Assembly (NCBI GenBank): GCA_016765335.1
Contig: JAESQE010000545.1
Location: 1-6,005 of the forward strand
Source of the DNA: Planctomycetaceae bacterium
GTDB taxonomy: Bacteria; Planctomycetota; Planctomycetia; Planctomycetales; Planctomycetaceae
Direction of reading: 5' to 3'
Length of the DNA: 6,005 nucleotides
Shown here piece after piece: positions 1 to 6,005 of this stretch (within the stretch, counting starts at the first letter, position 1; each line of letters opens with the position of its first letter). The notes under the pieces were generated by a model. The model worked only from the letters and a program-made list of their open reading frames with translations, did no database searches and was not told the DNA's origin. The position numbers and the translations under genes were made by a program.

Positions 1-692
1 TGAAGCCAGCGAGTTAATGCAGTCACAATGTTAGGGTCAAATTGTGTGCCTGCATTATCATTTAAGTGTGCAATAATCTGTTCATGAGAGAACGCATCTC
101 GGTACACCTGGTTGCGGGAAAGTGACTCGTAGACATCAGCAACTGCAAGTAATCTTCCAGCCAGACAAATTTCTTTACCCAGCGGACGGTTTTGGTCTTC
201 CAGAAAAGAAAAAGGCATCCGTGATTCTACGATGGTTCGGCGAAGTTCCGGCTTCGCATGACAGACCTGAAGAATATCATTTGCGACTTCGGTTCCCAAA
301 GCCATTAATGAGGTTTCGTCGCCTGTGAATTGGGCGGGTTTGAATAACAGGTGATCAGGCAGTCCGATTTTACCGATATCGTGTAACAGGGCAGCAATTT
401 CCAAGTGAAATTGTGTCTCTTCATTCCAGCACAAATTTCGTGCCAGTCCTACCGCTAATTGTCCCACTCTTTGCGAATGCAGAAAGGTATTTTTATCACG
501 ATAATGTAGCGCAGAGATGAGATCACGAAGGATGGATCTGGGGATTTGGCTGTTCGGTTCCTTTTGGTGTTGTTTTTTTGCACGACAGTACAATTCAACA
601 ATCCTCAGCAATCCGCGCGGAGTCCTGTTGACCGTGTTTGTCGCGACGGCATCTGTGTTTGTCGATGTATTATCAACAGTATCAAATAACAT
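1..692 (-). CDS. Degenerate HD-GYP-related protein, N-terminal 230 codons (partial, runs off left edge)
   Basis: The visible protein starts MLFDTVDNTS. A polar, Thr/Asn-rich leader (about 1-25) precedes a helical HD domain. Canonical HD-GYP features seen are H72 in LHSQRV, the HDIGKIGLPD block at 104-113, a KPAQFTGDE stretch near 118-126, LLAVADVY at 181-188 with the conserved Asp (D186), and GTQFDP at 215-220. HD-GYP enzymes hydrolyse cyclic di-GMP. Here the usual HP..G motif reads GTEVA (133-137), and the HHE...GYP segment is replaced by unrelated sequence around 155-171, so several metal ligands and the signature loop are absent. I infer a sensor or regulatory role, or another activity, rather than normal phosphodiesterase function. 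The start is ATG at 692: an in-frame TGA lies just upstream and a TTGAGG ribosome site (703-708) sits 10 nt before it. No receiver or membrane segment is visible. It is transcribed divergently from the membrane-protein gene at 1024. Confidence 0.85.
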   Translation of the reverse strand, partial: MLFDTVDNTSTNTDAVATNTVNRTPRGLLRIVELYCRAKKQHQKEPNSQIPRSILRDLISALHYRDKNTFLHSQRVGQLAVGLARNLCWNEETQFHLEIAALLHDIGKIGLPDHLLFKPAQFTGDETSLMALGTEVANDILQVCHAKPELRRTIVESRMPFSFLEDQNRPLGKEICLAGRLLAVADVYESLSRNQVYRDAFSHEQIIAHLNDNAGTQFDPNIVTALTRWL

Positions 693-1023
693 GAAACCTG
701 TGCCTCAACTGATTCGGAATATCAAATTCCAAACGGAGTTCACGGAAAATAACAAATGACCTGCAAAAACTTAGGTCACCTTAACAGGGGAGCAAACGAT
801 GAGTAGAAGAATAGTCAGAGGAATAGAAAGGTCGGATTATTCTTAACGATTAAAACGATTACTCTGCCTGAAATGTCATTCATTAGGTAACCTGCTGTTG
901 AGATGCCATCTGTTGCACGTTTCGGTAATCAATGCAGATAGAGCATGGATGGGTAGCTCTAAACATATTCACGGGTCTAACATTATTCACAACGCGACTG
1001 CTGCTAATCGAAATACCTGGTAC
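693..1023. other. Divergent intergenic region with tiny leader-like ORF and short direct repeat
   Basis: This region separates two divergent genes and should hold both promoters. No certain -35/-10 pair could be assigned. A weak plus-strand candidate is TTGCAC at 913-918 with GATAGA at 937-942. A 15-codon ORF (799-846, plus) follows a good AGGGGAG ribosome site at 786-792. Its stop overlaps the first of two direct copies of AACGATTA (845-852 and 854-861), spaced 9 bp apart. The plus-strand frame of the downstream gene stays open back to 898, but that stretch (HLLHVSVINADRAW...) does not resemble the membrane-protein family and lacks a ribosome site, so it is treated as leader sequence. Confidence 0.4.
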
Positions 1024-1758
1024 ATGAATAGATCAAAAAAACTTCTGTTATTGTTATTGGCAGCGATTGTTCTCGGTCTGTTTTTTAGCTTCCGTGATGA
1101 ATTATCGCTGCATGCGATTGCGGGCCAGGAAATTGCGTTACGTGAATTTCAGTCTCAGTACGCCACTCTTAGCTTGATCATTGCATTTATCATCTACGCG
1201 ATTGTTACAGGGGCCTCTTTCCCTGGGGCTGCTGGGTTGAGCTTGCTCTGTGGCTGGTTGTTTGGGCTGGGGACGGGTTTGGTTTTAGTCAGTTTTGCAT
1301 CGACAACCGGAGCAACAATTGCCTTTTTGATGAGTCGATATTTCTTCAGAGATTTTGTGCAGGCAAGGCTTGGGGAGTCTCTGAGAAAAATAAATCAAGC
1401 TTTTGAATCTGAAGGAGCGAGTTATCTTTTCATGCTGAGGCTGATTCCAGCAGTTCCATTTTTTGTCGTGAATTTGGCCATGGGACTCACATCAATTCGC
1501 ACGCGAACATTTTGGTGGGTCAGCCAGTTGGGCATGTTGCCTGGAACGGTTGTGTATATTTACGCAGGCGATAGCGTTCCTTCGGTCGAAAAACTGGCAG
1601 AGAATGGACTTTCCGGAATCATGACGCCCCGCCTTTGGATTGCGTTTGGCATTTTGGCGATCTTCCCCTATTTGATACGCCGCCTGTATGCCTCATTTAT
1701 CAACAGCCAAGGCGATTCGATTGACCAAGCCGATGAGGTCGAATCAACAGGGAAATGA
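1024..1758 (+). CDS. TVP38/TMEM64 family (VTT domain) integral membrane protein
   Basis: This 244-aa polytopic inner-membrane protein belongs to the TVP38/TMEM64 family (DedA-related VTT fold). Members are implicated in lipid scrambling or transport and envelope homeostasis; the substrate here is unknown. Hydrophobic segments lie at about 7-22, 50-67, 71-92, 94-106, 135-155, 164-183 and 204-219. Family hallmarks are SFPGAAGLSLLCGWLFG (65-81, re-entrant PG...G..FG loop), the GATIAFLMSRY helix (97-106), RLIPAVPFFVVNLAMG (139-154, the second R..P..P...N...G loop) and MLPGTVVYIYAGD (171-183). The frame is open from an ATG at 898, but the extra 42 residues are polar and not family-like. ATG 1024 puts MNRSKK directly before the first membrane helix, so I choose it, although no good Shine-Dalgarno is visible there. 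The C-terminus is acidic and soluble (SIDQADEVE). The gene is monocistronic and convergent with the next one. Confidence 0.88.
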   Translation: MNRSKKLLLLLLAAIVLGLFFSFRDELSLHAIAGQEIALREFQSQYATLSLIIAFIIYAIVTGASFPGAAGLSLLCGWLFGLGTGLVLVSFASTTGATIAFLMSRYFFRDFVQARLGESLRKINQAFESEGASYLFMLRLIPAVPFFVVNLAMGLTSIRTRTFWWVSQLGMLPGTVVYIYAGDSVPSVEKLAENGLSGIMTPRLWIAFGILAIFPYLIRRLYASFINSQGDSIDQADEVESTGK

Positions 1759-1788
1759 AACCAGCAGGCAAGAATCAATATGTGCGAT

Positions 1789-2088
<300 letters not shown>

Positions 2089-2315
2089 CGCATTTCCTAC
2101 TATTTTCGCACGGTATTTGTTTCGCTGATCGAGACTCGTGATACACATTCACGTATCTGTTTTCGCGTTGATATTCTCTAATACCAAACTCAGGTTTCCT
2201 TAAGCTCGGCACCATTGCATTATAACGTTCTCTATCGAGCGAAGAAAGCTGTTAATTTAAGAACTTGTTTTATCGGAATCCCCAACATAAGAAAAATCGA
2301 TTCAGCAGCGAATGC

Positions 2316-3005
2316 TTACGATTCGAAATTCCATGATTCGCCCGGGTTGAGCACAACTGGCTTGGCGTCTGTCATTTGGGCAACTTGTTCGCTCCAGGCG
2401 GTTGTGTCCTGCTCGATAATCGGCCACGTATTGTAATGGCAAGGAATGACTTGTGTGGCTTGCAGAAAATTGATCGCCTGGATCGAATCCCGAACACCCA
2501 TCGTGAAATTGTCACCTATAGGCAGAATTGCCAGATCAATTCCCGCCTCTGCGATGAGTTTCATATCGGAAAATAACGCAGTATCTCCTGCGTGATAGAT
2601 CGTCGCTTCAGGGAGTTTTATCAGCAGTCCAGCCGGATTTCCGCCATAAGATCCGTCAGGAAGCATCGATCCGTGATGGGCAAGTGTCAGTTTCAGGGAA
2701 CCAAAATCAAAGGCATGTTCGCCCCCCAGGTGCATCGCATGCACGTTTTCAACACCCTGGTTACCCAGCCATGTTGCAATTTCAAAATTAGCAATCACCA
2801 TCGCGCCAGTTCGCTGGGCAATTTCAATCGTATCGCCAATATGATCTTCATGACCGTGCGTTAAGAGAATGTAATCAGGATTCATCTGCGTTGCTGAAGT
2901 TGTCGCAACCGGGTTACCAGTAAGGAAAGGGTCGATCAGTAACCGTATTCCAGAGGAAACAATTTCAAAAGCAGAGTGTCCCAGAAAATTGATATCAATT
3001 GTCAT
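2316..3005 (-). CDS. UPF0173-type metal-dependent hydrolase (metallo-beta-lactamase fold)
   Basis: This 229-aa cytoplasmic protein is a stand-alone metallo-beta-lactamase-fold hydrolase of the UPF0173 (YtkL-like) / UlaG-related group. Visible family features are the N-terminal INFLGHSAFEI strand (5-15), LLIDPFLTGNP (22-32), the metal motif THGHEDH (49-55; H50, H52, D54, H55), LAHHGS (108-113), YHAGDT (137-142, bridging D141) and PCHYNTWP (188-195, H190). All expected ligands are present and the length is normal for the family, so it should be catalytically competent. The physiological substrate is not known; UlaG relatives hydrolyse a sugar-phosphate lactone. The frame extends upstream to an ATG at 3056, but that extension is encoded inside a terminator hairpin. 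ATG 3005 gives the family-like start MTIDINFLGH. AGGAA lies 13 nt upstream of this start, which is longer than usual. Confidence 0.92.
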   Translation of the reverse strand: MTIDINFLGHSAFEIVSSGIRLLIDPFLTGNPVATTSATQMNPDYILLTHGHEDHIGDTIEIAQRTGAMVIANFEIATWLGNQGVENVHAMHLGGEHAFDFGSLKLTLAHHGSMLPDGSYGGNPAGLLIKLPEATIYHAGDTALFSDMKLIAEAGIDLAILPIGDNFTMGVRDSIQAINFLQATQVIPCHYNTWPIIEQDTTAWSEQVAQMTDAKPVVLNPGESWNFES

Positions 3006-3040
3006 CGTGAATCGTGTATTCCTGATTGCAACGCGGGATG

Positions 3041-3074
3041 AAAAAAAGGTCTGCAATGATGATTGCAGACCTTT
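3041..3074 (-). terminator. Rho-independent terminator of the thioredoxin-domain gene
   Basis: Read on the minus strand, a perfect 13-bp stem (AAAGGTCTGCAAT paired with ATTGCAGACCTTT) closes a 4-nt loop and runs into a T tract (seven A on the plus strand, 3041-3047). It begins about 30 bp after the stop codon of the gene at 3104-4297, the expected spacing for its terminator. The last T is 35 bp before the hydrolase start codon, so the two minus-strand genes are probably separate transcription units or coupled only by read-through. Confidence 0.9.
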
Positions 3075-3103
3075 GAGAAATCAATATCGATACGAATCAC
3101 TCA

Positions 3104-4297
3104 TTAAGACTTTGGCTTCGAATCAGTTTCAACATTCTTTGTGACTTGTTCTTTTTTCTCTGCAAGCAGTTCGTCAAGAAAAGCAGTAATTCCTTGAGGG
3201 ACATCTTCTTTTTTTGCAACGAAAATTGCTACCGCTTTTTTCTGAGATACAATGGCTTGATCGACGTTGCCATCGATTTGGTAGAGGTGCGAAAGAATTT
3301 GGAGAGCGTTGAACGATGTAGGATCATTTTTGTTACTCTGCATTGCCAATTCGATCCCGGCTTTGACGACATCTTTGTCAATCTGTTTTCGAGCAGCCAT
3401 TGAATAAATCCAACTACCAAGTCGGTTCAACTGATCGTTATCGTTTTTGTTCTTTTCAAGATAAGAAGCGACTTCTTTAACTCCTTTTTCGCCTCCACCA
3501 AGCAGGATGATGGACCTTCGCATAAAGACCGCACGAGCAATTAGCTCTTCATCGGTTAGCGTTTGCAGGGCTTTGTCTAATATCTCGACAGCTTTGTCAA
3601 AGTTACCTTGTCGAAATGCAGCCATTGTTTGAGGTTCGATGACAGATTCATACAGTTGACCTTCTTTGAAGGTTGCAGCAAATACTTCTCGATTCCAGGA
3701 ACCATCCACCACTTGTGCCAGTGTTTCTTCCATCGACATCGGGTGACCGATCCATTCGATCAGACCGGTTTTTCCTACGACAAATGCACAAGGAATTCCG
3801 TTGCGACCAGCTGCAACCATGTAGTCTTGTGAGACCGATTTATCTGCATCACAGGTTAAGCTGTAGTTGCTGGTGAGCTGAGCGTAAGTTTGACCCGGTT
3901 TTCCGCCACGAACTTCGCCAGAAAGAAACTTCTCAACCGTTTCGAGATCTTCATCGCTGACACTGACAATCTGCACGCCTCGTTTGGCATAGTCGTCTTG
4001 CATTTTGCTCAGATGAGGCATGCTTGCAATACAAGGGCCACACCAGGTAGCCCAGAATTCGACAACATAAACTTTACCTGCTTCAAATTGAGTTACTTCT
4101 TTGTATTGACCATTCCCATCGGAAACCCAGTTTTCAATATCAAGGGCTGGAGCTTTCGAGCCAATCGTTAATAGCTCTGCATGACCACCTGGTTCTGGCA
4201 GCTCAATATCTTCTGCATAAACCTGAGGAGATGTCAAAGAAACGACAGCCAACACGACGCTTGCAACCAGGCAAACCGGTTTCAGGAAAGTTTTCAT
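3104..4297 (-). CDS. Exported TlpA-like thioredoxin-domain protein with C-terminal TPR-like region
   Basis: The 397-aa product has a Sec signal peptide (MKTFLKP, hydrophobic core 8-22, VYA-ED cleavage after about residue 28, no lipobox), so it acts outside the cytoplasm. Residues 43-200 form a TlpA/ResA-like thioredoxin fold: IGSKAPALDIENW, then VYVVEFWATWCGPC with the CxxC pair C86/C89, VQIVSVSDED, and the cis-Pro segment GIPCAFVVGKTGLIEWIGHP (167-186). A Cys (C170) follows the cis-Pro, where Thr or another residue is usual, and C149 is a further extra cysteine. Residues about 220-360 are helical with TPR-like repeats (FRQGNFDKAVEILDKAL; LYQIDGNVDQAIVSQKKAV), followed by a Lys-rich tail. I infer thiol-disulfide exchange on envelope proteins, with the helical part binding a partner. 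ATG 4297 is set by the signal peptide. The ribosome site is poor: AAAGG (4305-4309), then CCTCCTT directly before the ATG. A strong terminator follows the gene. Confidence 0.92.
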   Translation of the reverse strand: MKTFLKPVCLVASVVLAVVSLTSPQVYAEDIELPEPGGHAELLTIGSKAPALDIENWVSDGNGQYKEVTQFEAGKVYVVEFWATWCGPCIASMPHLSKMQDDYAKRGVQIVSVSDEDLETVEKFLSGEVRGGKPGQTYAQLTSNYSLTCDADKSVSQDYMVAAGRNGIPCAFVVGKTGLIEWIGHPMSMEETLAQVVDGSWNREVFAATFKEGQLYESVIEPQTMAAFRQGNFDKAVEILDKALQTLTDEELIARAVFMRRSIILLGGGEKGVKEVASYLEKNKNDNDQLNRLGSWIYSMAARKQIDKDVVKAGIELAMQSNKNDPTSFNALQILSHLYQIDGNVDQAIVSQKKAVAIFVAKKEDVPQGITAFLDELLAEKKEQVTKNVETDSKPKS

Positions 4298-4364
4298 AAG
4301 GAGGCCTTTGTAATCAGGAATGAAGACAGAACCAACTTGGCATTGTCTTAAAGGTATGAGGTAA

Positions 4365-4380
4365 AATGAGAAATCTCATT
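4365..4380. repeat. Short palindromic dyad upstream of the thioredoxin gene
   Basis: AATGAG and CTCATT are perfect 6-bp inverted arms around AAAT, about 70 bp upstream of the start at 4297. The size and position would suit a dimeric regulator's operator. A chance dyad in AT-rich DNA is equally possible. Confidence 0.25.
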
Positions 4381-4488
4381 CTGGAATGCAACCACAAAAC
4401 GCCCGACGATTAAACCTATTAACCATCAGAAGCGTCACAACAAACTTATTCATCTTGGTTTATGTTACCCATGAAAAGTGTGAAAGTC

Positions 4489-4518
4489 CAGTAGCCCTTT
4501 CGCAAACCAGGGCAACTG
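4489..4518. repeat. Imperfect intergenic hairpin
   Basis: The arms CAGTAGCCCT and AGGGCAACTG pair over 9 of 10 positions (one A/A mismatch) around the 10-nt loop TTCGCAAACC. Neither side carries a T run, so it is not a standard intrinsic terminator. It could be a small RNA stem, a dispersed intergenic repeat or chance. Confidence 0.3.
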
Positions 4519-4895
4519 TCAAATTTCAGGACTCTGGTAAAATACGCAGTTTTCGAATGATCTCGCTGGGTTCTGAACAACCTATATCAGGTAAGGGGGC
4601 ATAAACTCCATTGTGTAAATGTCTAGTGTTGATTAGGCTGTTTTGTGTGAAGGCCCTTGGTTTTGCGTAAGTGTTTGATCTGAAAAACTGGGTGAATTTA
4701 ATTTTAAATGCAATTGTTTTTAGCCTGATCAATTTGCGAAGCGTTTTGCAGCGGTGCTTTTTCGATATCTGTGATTGATTTCTATGACGTTGTGCTTTGG
4801 TTGTCAGTCTACTCAAGTCACTTCACATCGGGGAATATCGATACATTAATGCTGTCGGCAATTTCGGCTTGGACTTTTTATTAGAGAGATTAGCC

Positions 4896-5582
4896 ATGAC
4901 GCAATCTTTTACGGATGAGCAACTGAACCACTTATTGGGATTTATTGGCTATGGAGCTCCGAAGGCCTCATTCTGGTTTTTGGGCATGGAGGAGGGAGGA
5001 GGGGGTGAAAACAACCTGAGGACGAGGTTGCAGTTCAACGCAATTGAAGACTGCAAAAAAGCCCATTGCTTATTGGGAATTACAAAGTTTCATTCAGGTC
5101 AACGGGTGATACAACGAACGTGGCGTTCCATGTGTTACATTATGCTTGCTCTTGCTAATCAAGAACCAAGTCGAGAAGCAATTCGTGATTATCAGGCGAA
5201 ATCCCTTGGAAGTTCTGACGGCGAGACACTACTCGTTGAGTTAATGCCAATTCCCAAGCGGAAAATTAGCGATTGGGAGTACAATAAAATAATTCCTCAA
5301 TTCACTTCTTCCCAGCACTATTATGACGTGGTAAAGCCTCAGCGGATTGAATTACTCCGTACTTTGCTCATGGAACACACACCACAAGTGGTGATTGGAT
5401 ATGGGAAAAAGTACTGGGAAGACTACAAGCAACTTTTTCCGTCAGTCCAATTTACCAGCAGTGACCAATTTGAGATCGGGCGTTCCAACGGTACGCTCGT
5501 TGTCTTAACGGATCACTTCACAGCACGGACCATGAATGGGAAGCTGGATGCCTTAGTCGATCTGATTTTGTTTGATGATTGA
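4896..5582 (+). CDS. Uncharacterised 228-aa protein, possibly uracil-DNA glycosylase-like fold
   Basis: I do not recognise this family with certainty. The protein is soluble, with no signal peptide or membrane segment. Near the N-terminus is APKASFWFLGMEEGGGGEN (21-39), a hydrophobic strand running into a Gly/Glu-rich loop, as in the first active-site loop of UDG-like proteins (strand then G-E-x-G). Later come LLVELMPIPKRKISDW (112-127), PQVVIGYGKKYWEDYKQLF (163-181) and LVVLTDHFTARTMNGKLDAL (201-220). A strand, His, then helix order in that last block resembles the UDG superfamily's C-terminal motif. A nucleic-acid or nucleotide-related role is therefore only a suggestion. ATG 4896 follows AGAGAG at a suitable distance; the frame is open back to 4797, but that part is not protein-like. 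The gene stands alone, divergent from the thioredoxin gene and convergent with ftsK. No terminator with a T tract was found in the 73-bp gap after its stop. Confidence 0.75.
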   Translation: MTQSFTDEQLNHLLGFIGYGAPKASFWFLGMEEGGGGENNLRTRLQFNAIEDCKKAHCLLGITKFHSGQRVIQRTWRSMCYIMLALANQEPSREAIRDYQAKSLGSSDGETLLVELMPIPKRKISDWEYNKIIPQFTSSQHYYDVVKPQRIELLRTLLMEHTPQVVIGYGKKYWEDYKQLFPSVQFTSSDQFEIGRSNGTLVVLTDHFTARTMNGKLDALVDLILFDD

Positions 5583-5655
5583 CAAGGGCACCTGGCGACG
5601 TTCTCGTCCAGTTCGCAAGGCTTTGCCGCTGATTTGGGGTGATTTTTACCCGCGG

Positions 5656-6005
5656 TCAAACCAATGCGTCTTCGAGTTCTTCGCCGTTTTTCATGGCTTC
5701 CCATTGATCGGCGGTGTATTTGACTTCTCGGGCTTGGGAGCCGTTGTAGTCGCCGACGATGCCGTCTTCTGCCATGTAATCGATTAAGCGGGCACCTCGT
5801 CCGTAGCCGATGCCCAGTGCTCGTTGCAGCAGCGAAACCGAGCCGCGGCCTTCACGTACAACCACTTCGATGGCTTGCTCGTAAAGTTCGTCGCGTTCTT
5901 TGATCGCTTCCATGCCTCGCTGGGGACCACCTTCGCTGGAGTCGGAAGTCACCTGCGAAAGTTCGGCGGAGTAATCCGTTTCGTACTGTCCGAGGAAGTC
6001 GATAA
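5656..6005 (-). CDS. ftsK: FtsK/SpoIIIE DNA translocase, C-terminal 116 codons (partial, runs off right edge)
   Basis: The visible part is the C-terminal end of FtsK, the hexameric ATP-driven DNA pump that clears chromosomes from the division septum and delivers dif sites to XerCD. The motor domain lies beyond the window. What is seen is the end of the beta-to-gamma linker (IDFLGQYETDY), an acidic/Ser spacer (SDSSEGG), then the gamma winged helix: ELYEQAIEVVVREGRGSVS, LLQRALGIGYGRGARLIDYM, AEDGIVGDYNGSQAREV. This matches the family pattern (S..LQR...IGY.RAARL...ME..GIVG......REV) that reads the KOPS polarity sequences. The protein ends in an acidic tail (GEELEDALV) after TADQWEAM, with a TGA stop at 5656-5658. 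A GTG at 5952 is internal, not a start, because the conserved reading continues upstream to the window edge. Local GC is higher than in the neighbouring intergenic DNA. Assignment to FtsK rather than a plasmid or sporulation homologue is inference. Confidence 0.93.
   Translation of the reverse strand, partial: IDFLGQYETDYSAELSQVTSDSSEGGPQRGMEAIKERDELYEQAIEVVVREGRGSVSLLQRALGIGYGRGARLIDYMAEDGIVGDYNGSQAREVKYTADQWEAMKNGEELEDALV

Larger units (their letters stand above)
4298..4895. other. Long AT-rich divergent intergenic region, no credible gene
   Basis: About 600 bp separate the divergent genes at 4297 and 4896. Open frames here (for example 4526-4816 minus and 4386-4604 plus) have low-complexity or basic translations, no domain signal and no ribosome site, so I do not call them. 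Two inverted repeats are visible. AATGAG-AAAT-CTCATT (4365-4380) is a compact dyad about 70 bp upstream of the thioredoxin gene. CAGT-A-GCCCT, a 10-nt loop, then AGGGC-A-ACTG (4489-4518) is a 9-bp stem with one A/A mismatch and no T tract on either side. No confident promoter was recognised. The part from about 4600 to 4790 is especially rich in T on the plus strand. Confidence 0.5.

Noticed and set aside
517..759. 80-aa plus-strand open frame with a hydrophobic stretch
   Set aside because: It lies antisense to the HD-GYP-related gene, whose minus-strand translation shows conserved motifs through the same bases.
898..1023. 42-residue N-terminal extension of the VTT membrane protein
   Set aside because: The extension is polar and not family-like and has no ribosome site at 898; MNRSKK at 1024 directly precedes the first membrane helix.
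3006..3056. 17-residue N-terminal extension of the UPF0173 hydrolase
   Set aside because: It is encoded within and just after the terminator hairpin of the upstream gene, and family proteins begin at the strand starting near MTIDINFLGH.
4386..4604. 72-aa plus-strand open frame
   Set aside because: It has no ribosome site and no recognisable motif, and it overlaps the hairpin at 4489-4518.
4526..4816. 96-aa minus-strand open frame in the long intergenic region
   Set aside because: The translation is basic and low in complexity, shows no domain or ribosome site, and looks like non-coding DNA read through by chance.
5634..5652. GGGTGA-TTT-TTACCC hairpin between the orphan gene and ftsK, considered as a terminator
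   Set aside because: It is a short stem that needs a G-U pair, with no T run following on either strand.
5572..5787. 71-aa plus-strand open frame overlapping the end of the orphan gene
   Set aside because: It is antisense to the conserved FtsK gamma domain coding sequence, so it is a shadow of that gene.

Overview
The window reads as chromosomal housekeeping and accessory sequence from a free-living bacterium, most likely a Planctomycetota member of the Gimesia/Rubinisphaera type. That assignment is inference. It rests on the moderate GC, generous intergenic gaps, mostly single-gene transcription units, a large exported thioredoxin-plus-TPR protein of a kind common in planctomycetes, and a cysteine-free FmdB-like protein. 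No rRNA, tRNA, IS element, CRISPR array or phage gene was seen.

Layout, left to right. (1) 1-692, minus strand: the N-terminal 230 codons of an HD-GYP-related signalling protein that runs off the left edge; its GYP motif and several metal ligands are missing. (2) 693-1023: a divergent intergenic region with a tiny leader-like ORF and a short direct repeat. (3) 1024-1758, plus strand: a TVP38/TMEM64 (VTT domain) membrane protein. (4) 1789-2088, minus strand: a 99-aa FmdB-like protein with no zinc-ribbon cysteines, convergent with the membrane protein. (5) 2316-3005, minus strand: a UPF0173-type metallo-beta-lactamase-fold hydrolase with all metal ligands. (6) 3041-3074: a strong Rho-independent terminator on the minus strand, between the hydrolase and the gene upstream of it. 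(7) 3104-4297, minus strand: an exported TlpA-like thioredoxin-domain protein with a C-terminal helical/TPR region. (8) 4298-4895: about 600 bp of AT-rich intergenic sequence with two small inverted repeats and no credible gene. (9) 4896-5582, plus strand: an unrecognised 228-aa protein with faint resemblance to the uracil-DNA glycosylase-like fold. (10) 5656-6005, minus strand: the C-terminal end of an FtsK/SpoIIIE DNA translocase, including its gamma (KOPS-reading) winged helix.

The genes do not form one pathway. FtsK belongs to chromosome segregation, the thioredoxin protein to extracytoplasmic redox or envelope function, the HD-GYP relative to signalling, and the VTT protein to membrane lipid or envelope homeostasis. 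The terminator separates the two minus-strand genes that might otherwise look like an operon. I see no convincing new multi-gene system. The points most worth a second look are the catalytically eroded HD-GYP domain, the cysteine-free FmdB paralogue, the orphan protein at 4896-5582, and the 35-bp gap between a strong terminator and the next start codon.
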